A stretch of DNA of 15,122 bases, from assembly GCA_021828345.1 (NCBI GenBank), contig JAJZJI010000022.1, positions 1 to 15,122 on the forward strand. Direction: 5' to 3'. Positions 7,503 through 14,748 of this stretch are shown here, piece after piece (the first letter of the stretch is position 1; every line of letters starts with the position of its first letter). The position numbers and the translations under genes are program-made. The DNA is from Microcaldota archaeon (GTDB lineage Archaea > Micrarchaeota > Micrarchaeia > Micrarchaeales > Micrarchaeaceae). The notes below the pieces were generated by a model that was not told the origin of the DNA, searched no databases, and saw only the letters and a program-made list of their open reading frames with translations.

Positions 7503-9008
7503 ATGGATGAAGGAGAAAGTGTTGAAATTATTCAGAGCTACACGCTTGATGCCAGCGGCACTGATGTTAATGTGCGCATATATACTGTTAAGGATGAATA
7601 TGTTCCAATATATGAAGTTACAATACCTGGTATTGGTACTGCTACAAAACTTTTATTAATGTCATTTAGGCCAGAGCTTATATCAACAATACCTTTAGAT
7701 ACAACAAGGTTATCTGAAAAGGAGTATCGTGAGGAGATGCGCAATAAGTATATTGAGACAAGCACAATACTTATAGAAAAATATCTTCCTGGAACAAATG
7801 ACAATACAAAGCAGCTACTTATATCTTATATAATAAACATGATGTTGGGGCTTGGAGATTTAGAAGTTCCTCTATCCGATCCAAATCTTGAGGAAATTGT
7901 GATAAATAGTTCAAAGGATTATATATGGGTATTCCACAGAAAGTACTATTGGTGCAAGACTAATATAAAATTAAGGAGCGAAGAGGAAATTTATGAGAAG
8001 GCTGAGCAGATAGGACGGGGTGTAGGAAGGGAAATAAACAATCTTGCACCGCTTATGGACGCTGAATTGATGGATGGCTCCAGAGTAAATGCAACATTAT
8101 TTCCAATATCTCAGAATGGAAATACTATAACGATCAGAAAATTCACTAAAAATCCTTGGACTATGCCTGCGCTTGTACGTGCAAATAGCATAAGCCCAAA
8201 TATTGCTGGCCTTATATGGGCATGCATAGAGAATGAGATAAGCCTTTTAATAGCTGGAGGAACTGCCAGCGGAAAGACCAGTTTTCTCAATGCTATGAGT
8301 ATATTTTTCCCTCCAAATAGAAGAATAATATCTGTTGAGGAGACAAGGGAGCTTACACTGCCTAATTTTTTGCAGTGGGTGCCGATGGTTACACGTTCTC
8401 CTAATCCTGAGGGTAAAGGAGAGATAACGCTTCATGATCTTACAATAAATGCATTAAGACAGAGGCCTGATATAATAGTAGTTGGTGAGATAAGGGTACA
8501 AAAGGATGCCGAAACTATGTTCGAAGCCATACATACGGGACACTCTGTGTATGGAACTGTGCACGCAGATAACGCTGCTGATGCAATAATAAGAATGTCT
8601 AATCCTCCAATAGATATACCAAAAATTGTATTAAATGCTTTGGGTGGAATAATTGTTCAATTTAGGCATAGGGCAAAGGGTATAAGAAGAGTGTTAGAGT
8701 TTGCCGAGATACTTAGAACTGGTGATTCTAGTGTTTATTATAGGTGGAATATACGAAATGATACGTTCTCACAAGTCGGAGATATAATAAGGCTCTCAGA
8801 AACACTTTCGCTTTATACGGGACTTAATAAAAGAGAGATAGAGGATGATGTCCTCGCAAGAGCATCCGTTTTGCAATGGATGGCAAATAATAATGTAACT
8901 ACCGTAGATGATTCTGGAAATATTGTGGCTAACTATTATAGAAATAAAAGCAGGGTATTGCAGGCTGTAGCGGATAATGCTCAGTATACTTCGGATCTCT
9001 TTAAATAG
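7503..9008 (+). CDS. Type IV filament secretion ATPase (FlaI/TadA/VirB11-like)
   Basis: This 501-aa hexameric ATPase powers assembly of a type IV filament at the cytoplasmic face of the membrane. After an archaeal N-terminal region comes the conserved GspE/VirB11 core. It has Walker A GGTASGKTS (252-260), the Asp box VEETRE (278-283), Walker B RPDIIVVGEIR (321-331) and the His box GHSVYGTVHAD (346-356). All key motifs are intact. ATG 7503 is preceded by GGTG 9 nt upstream, and an in-frame stop lies just before, so the start is firm. It stands 20 nt after the coiled-coil gene, and its stop overlaps the ribosome-binding site of the next. Two platform proteins in the operon resemble the TadB/TadC arrangement of Tad and archaeal Epd-type pili more than the single FlaJ of archaella, so I favour a pilus. 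Confidence 0.95.
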   Translation: MDEGESVEIIQSYTLDASGTDVNVRIYTVKDEYVPIYEVTIPGIGTATKLLLMSFRPELISTIPLDTTRLSEKEYREEMRNKYIETSTILIEKYLPGTNDNTKQLLISYIINMMLGLGDLEVPLSDPNLEEIVINSSKDYIWVFHRKYYWCKTNIKLRSEEEIYEKAEQIGRGVGREINNLAPLMDAELMDGSRVNATLFPISQNGNTITIRKFTKNPWTMPALVRANSISPNIAGLIWACIENEISLLIAGGTASGKTSFLNAMSIFFPPNRRIISVEETRELTLPNFLQWVPMVTRSPNPEGKGEITLHDLTINALRQRPDIIVVGEIRVQKDAETMFEAIHTGHSVYGTVHADNAADAIIRMSNPPIDIPKIVLNALGGIIVQFRHRAKGIRRVLEFAEILRTGDSSVYYRWNIRNDTFSQVGDIIRLSETLSLYTGLNKREIEDDVLARASVLQWMANNNVTTVDDSGNIVANYYRNKSRVLQAVADNAQYTSDLFK

Positions 9009-9016
9009 GTGTTAAT

Positions 9017-9934
9017 TTGACGGATGATAATCAAAATGGTTCAAAAAATCAGTATCAAGATCTTTTGGCTTTAATAATTGATGATGATTCAAATACAAAA
9101 CAAGAGGAGCACAGAATACAGAATGTTGATATTTCTATAACATTTACAAATACGAGTACGGAAAAGCCTGATTATTATTCTCTGCTTAAGCTTATGGGGT
9201 ATGATTCAAAACAGGAATCTTCGCGCTATGATAAATATGACAGGCATTTCGTCGAGTATCCAAAAGCTGAAAATATAACTGCTGGCATTCCTGCAATAAT
9301 TCCAAAGCAGCAAAATATAAAAGCAGTGTCAGACTCTAATGCAATAATTCCTGAGGCAAACAAAACTACACAGAACTCTGAAAAGAAGAAATCTGTAAAG
9401 CAGATATATGAACCACATATGTCTAATTATGCAAATACTGTAAAAAATGAGATGCTGCGTCTAACAAAAGATATAAGCATGCCGAAATTTAATAGCATCT
9501 CAATTAAGAGTGCCGGAGAGAAGAAGAGTGTTGCAATACCAGCAATTAAAGAGCAGCAGCACGTGGCTGCGCTGCAACAGAAGGTGCCGTCATTAACTGA
9601 TCCTATCATAACACCTAAAATAAATGGTATAACTAATCGTAAAATAGATCAAAAGTATATGGTTCTGCCAAGTTTATCTGTATCCGATCAGATAACAGAG
9701 CTCGAAAGAATAATAGAAGGAATAAAAGAAAATATATTTGATTCTGGTCATTTTGAGGTTGTAACAGAGGAAGTAATATCGCTTATAAATGTTGTAAATA
9801 ATCTAAAAAAAGAGCTTAAAAAGAAAAGAATAAATTTGGGCGAATTTGAAGTTTCGCTCTGGCAGATTAGGGATCAGAGGCTTATCGAAGCAATGAACCT
9901 TATATATAATAGATATGTGAGTAAGAATAGTTGA
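9017..9934 (+). CDS. Filament-operon linker protein with duplicated N-terminal motif
   Basis: A 305-aa protein I do not recognise, between the ATPase and the platform proteins. The start is TTG 9017, well supported by GGTG (9008-9011) 5 nt upstream, which shares its first G with the ATPase stop. The first 210 residues are polar and low in hydrophobicity, so probably largely disordered. They contain a short motif twice, 40 residues apart: YQDLLALI (13-20) and YYSLLKLM (53-60), each followed by an Asp/Ser/Lys/Gln/Glu run. Residues about 223-305 form a compact, probably helical domain (ITELERIIEGIKENIFDSG; FEVSLWQIRDQRLIEAMNLI). There is no membrane segment. The position suggests a cytoplasmic adaptor between ATPase and platform; that is inference. 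Confidence 0.85.
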   Translation: MTDDNQNGSKNQYQDLLALIIDDDSNTKQEEHRIQNVDISITFTNTSTEKPDYYSLLKLMGYDSKQESSRYDKYDRHFVEYPKAENITAGIPAIIPKQQNIKAVSDSNAIIPEANKTTQNSEKKKSVKQIYEPHMSNYANTVKNEMLRLTKDISMPKFNSISIKSAGEKKSVAIPAIKEQQHVAALQQKVPSLTDPIITPKINGITNRKIDQKYMVLPSLSVSDQITELERIIEGIKENIFDSGHFEVVTEEVISLINVVNNLKKELKKKRINLGEFEVSLWQIRDQRLIEAMNLIYNRYVSKNS

Positions 9935-9939
9935 TTGCA

Positions 9940-11091
9940 ATGCCATTGTTCAATAAGAAAAAAATTATAGAAGTTGATGGCAAGAAGATAGAGCTGCAAA
10001 AAAAGCCACTATTCTTCTCCAAAAGTCAAAAATCATCTTCTTCAATAGTGGCGCCAACTATAGAAACAAAAAATGAACCATTTCTAAAAAATACTATTCA
10101 AACACAATCAAATACACAATTGAATGCAGCAATCCAAAATCCGCAACAGGTTGCATCATCGTCCTCAAGTATTAAAACCCCAAATGCTGCTAAAATCAAT
10201 CCAAAAAAGATGCAAAAGAGAGCTAAGCCTATAGTGGCTAGCGGATATAAGGTGCCAAAGGGCGTGGAGAAATATGTAAATAAAATTGCAGTTAAGCGTG
10301 GCGGTCTTGAGGCAGCATTGCGCGATAACGGTATAAAAGAGACTCCACAGCAATTCATAAAAAAGATGATGTTAACATCAATAATATTTGCCGCTATAAT
10401 AACAATAGCATTACTTTTGTTGCTCTCAAATTTTGGTCTTCCACTTGCAGCGGTAATACTATTGCCGTTGCTTATAGGTTTTGTTGTATACCAGACATCA
10501 CTCACTAATTTTATAAACTATCCATTGCACAGGAGCAAAAAAAGCACAAAATTAATTGATAGGGATATACTTTTTGCCGCTCGTGATATGATTATATCAT
10601 TGCGATCTGGAATGCCTTTATTTAATGCTATAACTTCTGTTAGTTCGGGTTATGGCGAAGCGAGCAAGGAATTCGCAAAGATAGTTCAACGTGTTCAATT
10701 AGGGTCTCCATTAATTGAGACAATTGATGAAGTAATGGCAAATACTAAGAGCAATTCATTTAAGCGACTTATGCTGCAGGCCAGCATTAGCATAAAATCA
10801 GGAGCGGATATCGTATCAGCATTCCAGAGCACTATAGATGAATTGACATTGGAACGTCAGATAGAATTGCGAAGGTATGGGCAGAAGCTCAATGCTCTGT
10901 CTATGTTCTATATGCTTTTTGGAATAATATTCCCAAGTATGGGTATTGCAGTAGTTACAATACTCACAACATTTATATCGATATTCACTGTTACAGATGT
11001 TGTATTATATGCAGTTTTAATAGGTATAGTATTTTTGCAGATTGTGTTCATTAACCTTATAAGTTCATCAAGGCCGATATTTGCGGGCTGA
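9940..11091 (+). CDS. Type IV filament platform protein 1 (T2SSF/TadB-TadC/FlaJ-like)
   Basis: Inner-membrane platform protein of the filament machine, about 383 aa. A basic, Ser/Gln/Asn-rich cytoplasmic N-terminus of about 140 residues is unusually long. It is followed by two membrane helices (about 145-190), the cytoplasmic T2SSF helical domain (about 205-320, with ARDMIISLRSGMPLFNAITS and the repeat-like MLQASISIKSGADIVSAFQS), and two C-terminal helices. The paired 'LRSGMPL' and 'IKSGADI' elements are characteristic of the family. A TTG at 9931 would overlap the previous stop, but ATG 9940 gives the cleaner N-terminus MPLFNKKK and has TGAT just upstream. It pairs with the following homologous gene. 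Confidence 0.9.
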   Translation: MPLFNKKKIIEVDGKKIELQKKPLFFSKSQKSSSSIVAPTIETKNEPFLKNTIQTQSNTQLNAAIQNPQQVASSSSSIKTPNAAKINPKKMQKRAKPIVASGYKVPKGVEKYVNKIAVKRGGLEAALRDNGIKETPQQFIKKMMLTSIIFAAIITIALLLLLSNFGLPLAAVILLPLLIGFVVYQTSLTNFINYPLHRSKKSTKLIDRDILFAARDMIISLRSGMPLFNAITSVSSGYGEASKEFAKIVQRVQLGSPLIETIDEVMANTKSNSFKRLMLQASISIKSGADIVSAFQSTIDELTLERQIELRRYGQKLNALSMFYMLFGIIFPSMGIAVVTILTTFISIFTVTDVVLYAVLIGIVFLQIVFINLISSSRPIFAG

Positions 11092-11097
11092 TAATAT

Positions 11098-12090
11098 ATG
11101 AAAATAAATTTTGAGAGATTGGTATCAAGAAAGCTTACAATAAGCATATCGAAGATGCTTGAGCTCTCTGGTATTAAAATATCAGTAAATCGCCTTTTAT
11201 CAATAGCTATTATATTAGGTATAATATTATTCATCTTTGGTGCAATATACGGCTTTTATGTTTTAAAATTTGGCGCTATTATATCTGTGCTACTAGGAAT
11301 TGCGCTTTGGGGCGCTCTTATATTTGCACTATTTACTATAATTGAATTCAGAATTGATTCAAGGAAGACTGCAATGGAAAATATACTGCCAGATTATTTT
11401 CAATTAGCATCAGCAAATTTAAGGAGCGGTATAGCACTAGATAGGGCATTGCTGCTTGCTGCAAGACCGGAGTTTGGCCTTTTTAGTAAGGATATACAGG
11501 AAATGAGCAGAAGGTTATTTAGTGGAGAGACATTAGAGAATTCTCTACGCGCCCTTAGCGATAAATATAATTCATTGCAGCTAAAGCGATCTGTAAGAAT
11601 GATGATAGAATCTATACGCTACGGAGGTGCAATGGCAGACCTATTCCAACAACTGGCAAAGGATTTGAGGGCGCAACAGCTAACGCAAAAAGAGGTCGCT
11701 GGGCAGATGCTTATGTATAGTATATTTATAGCATTTGCGGCGCTTGCTGCAGCTCCTGTGCTATATGGACTTACAACGCAAATGATTACAATAACGGATA
11801 ATATCTGGAATGGAATATTAGCTCAAAATCCTGGAGGCCTTCCAAGTACTGGAATATCATTTCTTAAGCCAAGCCCGCCAAAAATAACTCCTGGCACATA
11901 CTATGATTTCTCGCTTGTTGCAATTATGATAATATGCGGTTCTGCAAGCTTTATAATGTCCTCTATGAACTCAGGATCGCTTGTACGCGGTCTTAGAACA
12001 ATGCCATTATTTATTGTACTTGGCCTTGGTGTGTTTTTTATAGTCTCAATTGTTATACAATCATTATTCTCAGGACTAGGCGCGCTTTAG
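11098..12090 (+). CDS. Type IV filament platform protein 2 (T2SSF/TadC-like)
   Basis: Second membrane platform protein, 330 aa, with the same fold as its upstream neighbour. Membrane helices lie at about 33-55 and 58-82. The T2SSF domain is at about 95-200 (DYFQLASANLRSGIALDRALLL; RMMIESIRYGGAMADLFQQL), and three more hydrophobic segments lie at about 204-228, 269-290 and 303-325. ATG 11098 follows the previous stop by 6 nt, with TGAT overlapping that stop as ribosome-binding element. It is the last gene of the operon; two hairpins follow. Two distinct T2SSF proteins per ATPase is the Tad/Epd-type arrangement. No pilin, prepilin peptidase or minor pilin gene follows, so those must be encoded elsewhere. 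Confidence 0.92.
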   Translation: MKINFERLVSRKLTISISKMLELSGIKISVNRLLSIAIILGIILFIFGAIYGFYVLKFGAIISVLLGIALWGALIFALFTIIEFRIDSRKTAMENILPDYFQLASANLRSGIALDRALLLAARPEFGLFSKDIQEMSRRLFSGETLENSLRALSDKYNSLQLKRSVRMMIESIRYGGAMADLFQQLAKDLRAQQLTQKEVAGQMLMYSIFIAFAALAAAPVLYGLTTQMITITDNIWNGILAQNPGGLPSTGISFLKPSPPKITPGTYYDFSLVAIMIICGSASFIMSSMNSGSLVRGLRTMPLFIVLGLGVFFIVSIVIQSLFSGLGAL

Positions 12091-12125
12091 CTTCGTAGCG
12101 AAGCATAGGCAAGCAAAATGTTTGC
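12090..12125 (+). other. Two tandem hairpins at the convergent 3' ends
   Basis: Starting at the last base of the platform gene stop, GCTTCG-TAG-CGAAGC (12090-12104) is a perfect 6-bp stem with a 3-nt loop. GCAAA-ATG-TTTGC (12113-12125) is a second 5-bp stem. No T-run follows on the plus strand. They lie between two convergent genes and may mark mRNA 3' ends for one or both operons. Confidence 0.45.
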
Positions 12126-12144
12126 ACAATATATCACAAAAGAA

Positions 12145-12154
12145 TACGGAAGAT
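12145..12154 (+). repeat. Left copy of 10-bp inverted repeat flanking the AT-rich island
   Basis: TACGGAAGAT, immediately before the glycosyltransferase stop. The same 10 bases occur in inverted orientation at 14787-14796, at the other edge of the AT-rich gene cluster. Ten bases is short, so coincidence is possible. Confidence 0.3.
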
Positions 12155-12155
12155 C

Positions 12156-13187
12156 TCACTGCGCCCTATTTTTATGTTCATCTTCAAGTAAAGATATAAA
12201 AAGCTGAACTCCATTTAAATTATCACTATCATACTTTAAAAGTAAATTCTTTATGAATGCTTCATCTACTCCTAAATAATTAATAACTCCCCTTGCAAGT
12301 CTTATTTCATGTGCTATTTTTAATTGAACTAATCTTTTTTCAAGCGGATAGTTAAAAAATGAATCTATTTCTTTCATAACATATTTGTAATTATTAAAGA
12401 TAAATCCAATATTAGGAAATGTACCATTTTTTAAATTATATACGATTTCTCCAGTAATATATAATATAGACATCTGTAAAAATTTATAATCAAATTTAGT
12501 TAATTCATAATCTAACTCTATATTTTTAATCTTATAATAAAGATTTAAAAAAATACGAACTAAAGGTCGATTATTTGCCATTTCAAGTAAATCTCTATAA
12601 CTTTTTCTTAATTCATAAGCACAAAATATGAAATATCTATTATAACTTTTGGCTGGATTATCATAGTATTCAAAGTGATGCGTTAAAAAATTATGTTTAT
12701 TTAATTTTATTTCCTTACCATTTATTATAGGGTCCGAAAAAATATCCCCTCTATATATCGCGCTATTTTTTTTATAAAGTCTACGTTGGTAAGAATCAAA
12801 TAATCGTTTATTTTCTTTATTAAACTCTTTTTTTCTAACAAGAAATGCATTATATTTAGAATTTTTTATAACCAAGTGCATATTTTTTTTAAAAACATCA
12901 TCAAGTCGTTCATCTGTATCTATATAAAATATCCAACTATATTTACATTTGCTTAATCCATACATTTGGTAAGGTTCTGGATGTCCTAATGCTACTACTG
13001 GATATATAAATACTTTTTTTAGATTTAATAAATCCTTTTTTTTTAGCAACAATTTTTTATTTGTAGGAATGCTTGAATCAACAATTACAATTTCATCAGA
13101 GATGGGATAAACATTTTTAATCAAATCAATTAAATTTTCTAAATTATCTTTACAAAATATTAATGTTGATACTTTAAATCTGTTCAT
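12156..13187 (-). CDS. Family 2 (GT-A) glycosyltransferase
   Basis: A 343-aa soluble glycosyltransferase. The N-terminus has the GT2 nucleotide-sugar fold (KVSTLIFCKDNLENL, then SDEIVIVDSS at 30-39), and YIDTDERL (88-95) carries the metal-binding D-x-D motif, D90/D92. This arrangement is like the SunS/WaaE type of GT2 ('C-x-x-x-K-N', 'ivDSgS', 'DaDErl'). The C-terminal half is helical and lysine-rich, with no membrane helix. A GTG at 13196 is in frame, but it is part of the Shine-Dalgarno GTGA; ATG 13187 sits exactly 5 nt beyond, so I chose ATG. The gene follows the 194-aa gene with a 5-nt gap. It is clearly richer in A/T than the filament operon. The acceptor is unknown; the linked Cys-rich peptide is a candidate, a surface glycan the conservative alternative. 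Confidence 0.88.
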   Translation of the reverse strand: MNRFKVSTLIFCKDNLENLIDLIKNVYPISDEIVIVDSSIPTNKKLLLKKKDLLNLKKVFIYPVVALGHPEPYQMYGLSKCKYSWIFYIDTDERLDDVFKKNMHLVIKNSKYNAFLVRKKEFNKENKRLFDSYQRRLYKKNSAIYRGDIFSDPIINGKEIKLNKHNFLTHHFEYYDNPAKSYNRYFIFCAYELRKSYRDLLEMANNRPLVRIFLNLYYKIKNIELDYELTKFDYKFLQMSILYITGEIVYNLKNGTFPNIGFIFNNYKYVMKEIDSFFNYPLEKRLVQLKIAHEIRLARGVINYLGVDEAFIKNLLLKYDSDNLNGVQLFISLLEDEHKNRAQ

Positions 13188-13192
13188 TATAG

Positions 13193-13777
13193 TCACATGT
13201 ACCTTGATGGATTCATTATTCTTTTTGTTCCAACAATTATTTTGCTTGATGCACTTAAAAGGTGAGTTTTGTAACCAATCCTAATAATTTTATCAAATAT
13301 ATAAAATGTATAGGGATCAACGCTTAATTTAAATTCTGTCGCTCGTATGAATGCGTTTAATACTTCTAATATTATTATAAAATGTTTATTTTTATTGTTT
13401 AGGCTAATAACTAATTTTTTAGCTTTAAGTAAATGAGTTCTCACACGTTTATTTGATTCCTTATCATCCCGTAATGTATTTTTATATACCTCTGGGATTT
13501 TTTTAGTTATCGTAATGGGTTTTATAAGCTTAGAAAAAAATATAGCGATGTCAGTTAATTCATTTATATAATCAACTTCCTTAAGAAATTTAATTTTATT
13601 TTTGTTTATACTAGAACCGTTTTTCATAGAATTTAATTTTATTGATACAAATTTGGCAAGCAACTTTGTATCATATTTACAACCAGGACATGGATTGGAT
13701 CTTGCAGCCTCGTTTAATTCAAGCTTTATATCCATTAAAATATTTATATCTTTATTTAAATAAGTTTTGATCGTCAT
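13193..13777 (-). CDS. Uncharacterised 194-aa protein with CPGC motif
   Basis: I do not recognise this family. It is a basic, Lys/Asn/Ile-rich, apparently helical soluble protein with a single CPGC motif near the N-terminus (about residues 30-33, in AARSNPCPGCKYD). That motif could bind metal as half of a site in a dimer or be redox active. No signal peptide is present. The first in-frame start is GTG 13786, but GTGA there is the ribosome-binding site and ATG 13777 lies 5 nt beyond it; the same layout recurs at the next gene, which supports the choice. Its stop overlaps the ribosome-binding site of the glycosyltransferase, so the two are coupled. It may act with that enzyme, but there is no direct sequence evidence of function. 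Confidence 0.8.
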   Translation of the reverse strand: MTIKTYLNKDINILMDIKLELNEAARSNPCPGCKYDTKLLAKFVSIKLNSMKNGSSINKNKIKFLKEVDYINELTDIAIFFSKLIKPITITKKIPEVYKNTLRDDKESNKRVRTHLLKAKKLVISLNNKNKHFIIILEVLNAFIRATEFKLSVDPYTFYIFDKIIRIGYKTHLLSASSKIIVGTKRIMNPSRYM

Positions 13778-13836
13778 ATAAGTCACTTGTTCAAAAACAT
13801 TAAAACCTACATTTGTAATATTAATTCTATATTTTA

Positions 13837-13843
13837 ATTTATA
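13837..13843 (-). promoter_or_regulatory. Possible internal promoter before the 194-aa gene
   Basis: On the minus strand TATAAAT (13843-13837) lies in the 76-nt gap after the Ntn hydrolase gene; start would be near 13812. The gap is extremely AT-rich, so the box could be chance. If real, the last two genes could be transcribed separately from the peptide and hydrolase. Confidence 0.25.
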
Positions 13844-13853
13844 ATTTTAAATA

Positions 13854-14555
13854 TCATTTAACAATGCTAGACACAAATTTTGCTTCAAGTTCTTTCCAAT
13901 CTCTATATACTCTAGAAAGATTTTCAATTTCTTCATTAGATAATCTATGTACTAACCCAGTGTCTTTAATATACCAGATATCTATAGGTTCTCCAACTCC
14001 AAAAGCAAGTGACGTTATAGTATCCCTCAATGTTCTATAAACTATGATTTTACCAGAATTTATATTTGAAGATGATTGCATCAGGCTTTTTAATAGTGCA
14101 TAACCAAAAGTTTCTCCATTTCCACTACAGTAACAACCCACTGCATCTATGAATTCATCGTGGGTATCCGTTCCCATATGCCACATTCTTAGTTCTTTAT
14201 TTCTATTTAATCCACATAAAAGTATGTTGACAGTTGGGATTCCGTCGGTTTTATTATTATACTGAACATATGCATCCCTAGCATTTTTTAATATGGGGAA
14301 TAAATCCTTTTTTACAGATTCTAATATTTTAGTATCAAGACCCGAATTCAGTTTAATCGATTTACTTTTTATTATTTCGATACTTTTTTGTATAAGACCT
14401 ACAGTTCCACTAGCTACAAAAATAACATTATCTCCAATTTGGAACACTTTTTGAATCTGGTGTCTTACTGCACCACCACCTGTACTAATGCTTGCTTGCC
14501 CATCAGATCCAATAACTATCCCATTGTTGCATTTTAAAGCGCACACTACGGTCAA
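13854..14555 (-). CDS. Proteasome beta/HslV-like Ntn hydrolase without propeptide
   Basis: A 233-aa N-terminal-nucleophile hydrolase of the proteasome superfamily. The start is TTG 14555, fixed by GGTGA (14565-14561) 5 nt upstream. The second residue is Thr, so removal of Met exposes Thr1 directly with no propeptide. Counting from that Thr, Asp17 falls in IGSDGQAS, and the Lys in QKVFQI matches catalytic Lys33 with a 2-residue insertion. SGNGETFGYALL (about 144-155 with Met) matches the Ser129-Gly-x-Gly segment of active beta subunits, and RDTITS may supply Asp166/Ser169. GSDGQAS resembles HslV and Anbu more than typical 20S beta subunits. The catalytic set looks intact, so it should be active, probably as an oligomeric chamber. 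No alpha subunit or ATPase is adjacent. It lies 40 nt after the Cys-rich repeat peptide gene, whose product is a candidate substrate. Base composition is AT-rich like its neighbours. Confidence 0.88.
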   Translation of the reverse strand: MTVVCALKCNNGIVIGSDGQASISTGGGAVRHQIQKVFQIGDNVIFVASGTVGLIQKSIEIIKSKSIKLNSGLDTKILESVKKDLFPILKNARDAYVQYNNKTDGIPTVNILLCGLNRNKELRMWHMGTDTHDEFIDAVGCYCSGNGETFGYALLKSLMQSSSNINSGKIIVYRTLRDTITSLAFGVGEPIDIWYIKDTGLVHRLSNEEIENLSRVYRDWKELEAKFVSSIVK

Positions 14556-14595
14556 CTAATTCACCAAAAAATATAAGCTTAATAATTGATAAAAA

Positions 14596-14748
14596 TTACT
14601 CTAATCGTTGCGTATTTTTTGATTCTTCACAACCTACATGGTCACAACCAGAATCACCAGATTCCAATCGCTGTACTATGTTCGATTCCTCACAACCCGC
14701 ATGACCACAACCAGAGTGACCTGCTTCTAACATTCTTTCAATTCCCAT
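14596..14748 (-). CDS. Small Cys/His repeat peptide (50 aa), candidate precursor or metal-binding peptide
   Basis: An unlisted 50-aa gene. After MGIERM come two 21-residue repeats, LEAGHSGCGHAGCEESNIVQ-R and LESGDSGCDHVGCEESKNTQ-R, then a final LE. Fourteen of 21 positions are identical. Each repeat has C-x-H-x-x-C (C14/H16/C19 and C35/H37/C40) inside a SGC-x-H-x-GCEES block. Several codon differences between repeats are synonymous (TTA/TTG, GAG/GAA, TCG/TCA, CAG/CAA), supporting selection on protein. ATG 14748 has GGTG 5 nt upstream, and a TATA box lies at the right distance. No signal peptide is seen. It is the first gene of the cluster and precedes the Ntn hydrolase by 40 nt. It could be a two-core precursor peptide, a zinc/iron-binding mini-protein, or a protease adaptor or substrate; the sequence does not decide. 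Confidence 0.75.
   Translation of the reverse strand: MGIERMLEAGHSGCGHAGCEESNIVQRLESGDSGCDHVGCEESKNTQRLE
14605..14730 (-). repeat. Two 63-bp in-frame tandem repeats in the peptide gene
   Basis: Repeat 1 occupies 14730-14668 and repeat 2 14667-14605. By hand, 45 of 63 bases match, with differences concentrated at third positions and in the spacer after GCEES. The Cys, His, Gly and Glu codons of the core are kept. This is an old in-frame duplication maintained at protein level. Confidence 0.8.

Noticed and set aside
10098..10505. Open frame of 135 codons on the minus strand opposite platform protein 1
   Set aside because: It lies fully within a well-supported T2SSF gene and shows only compositional shadow hydrophobicity.
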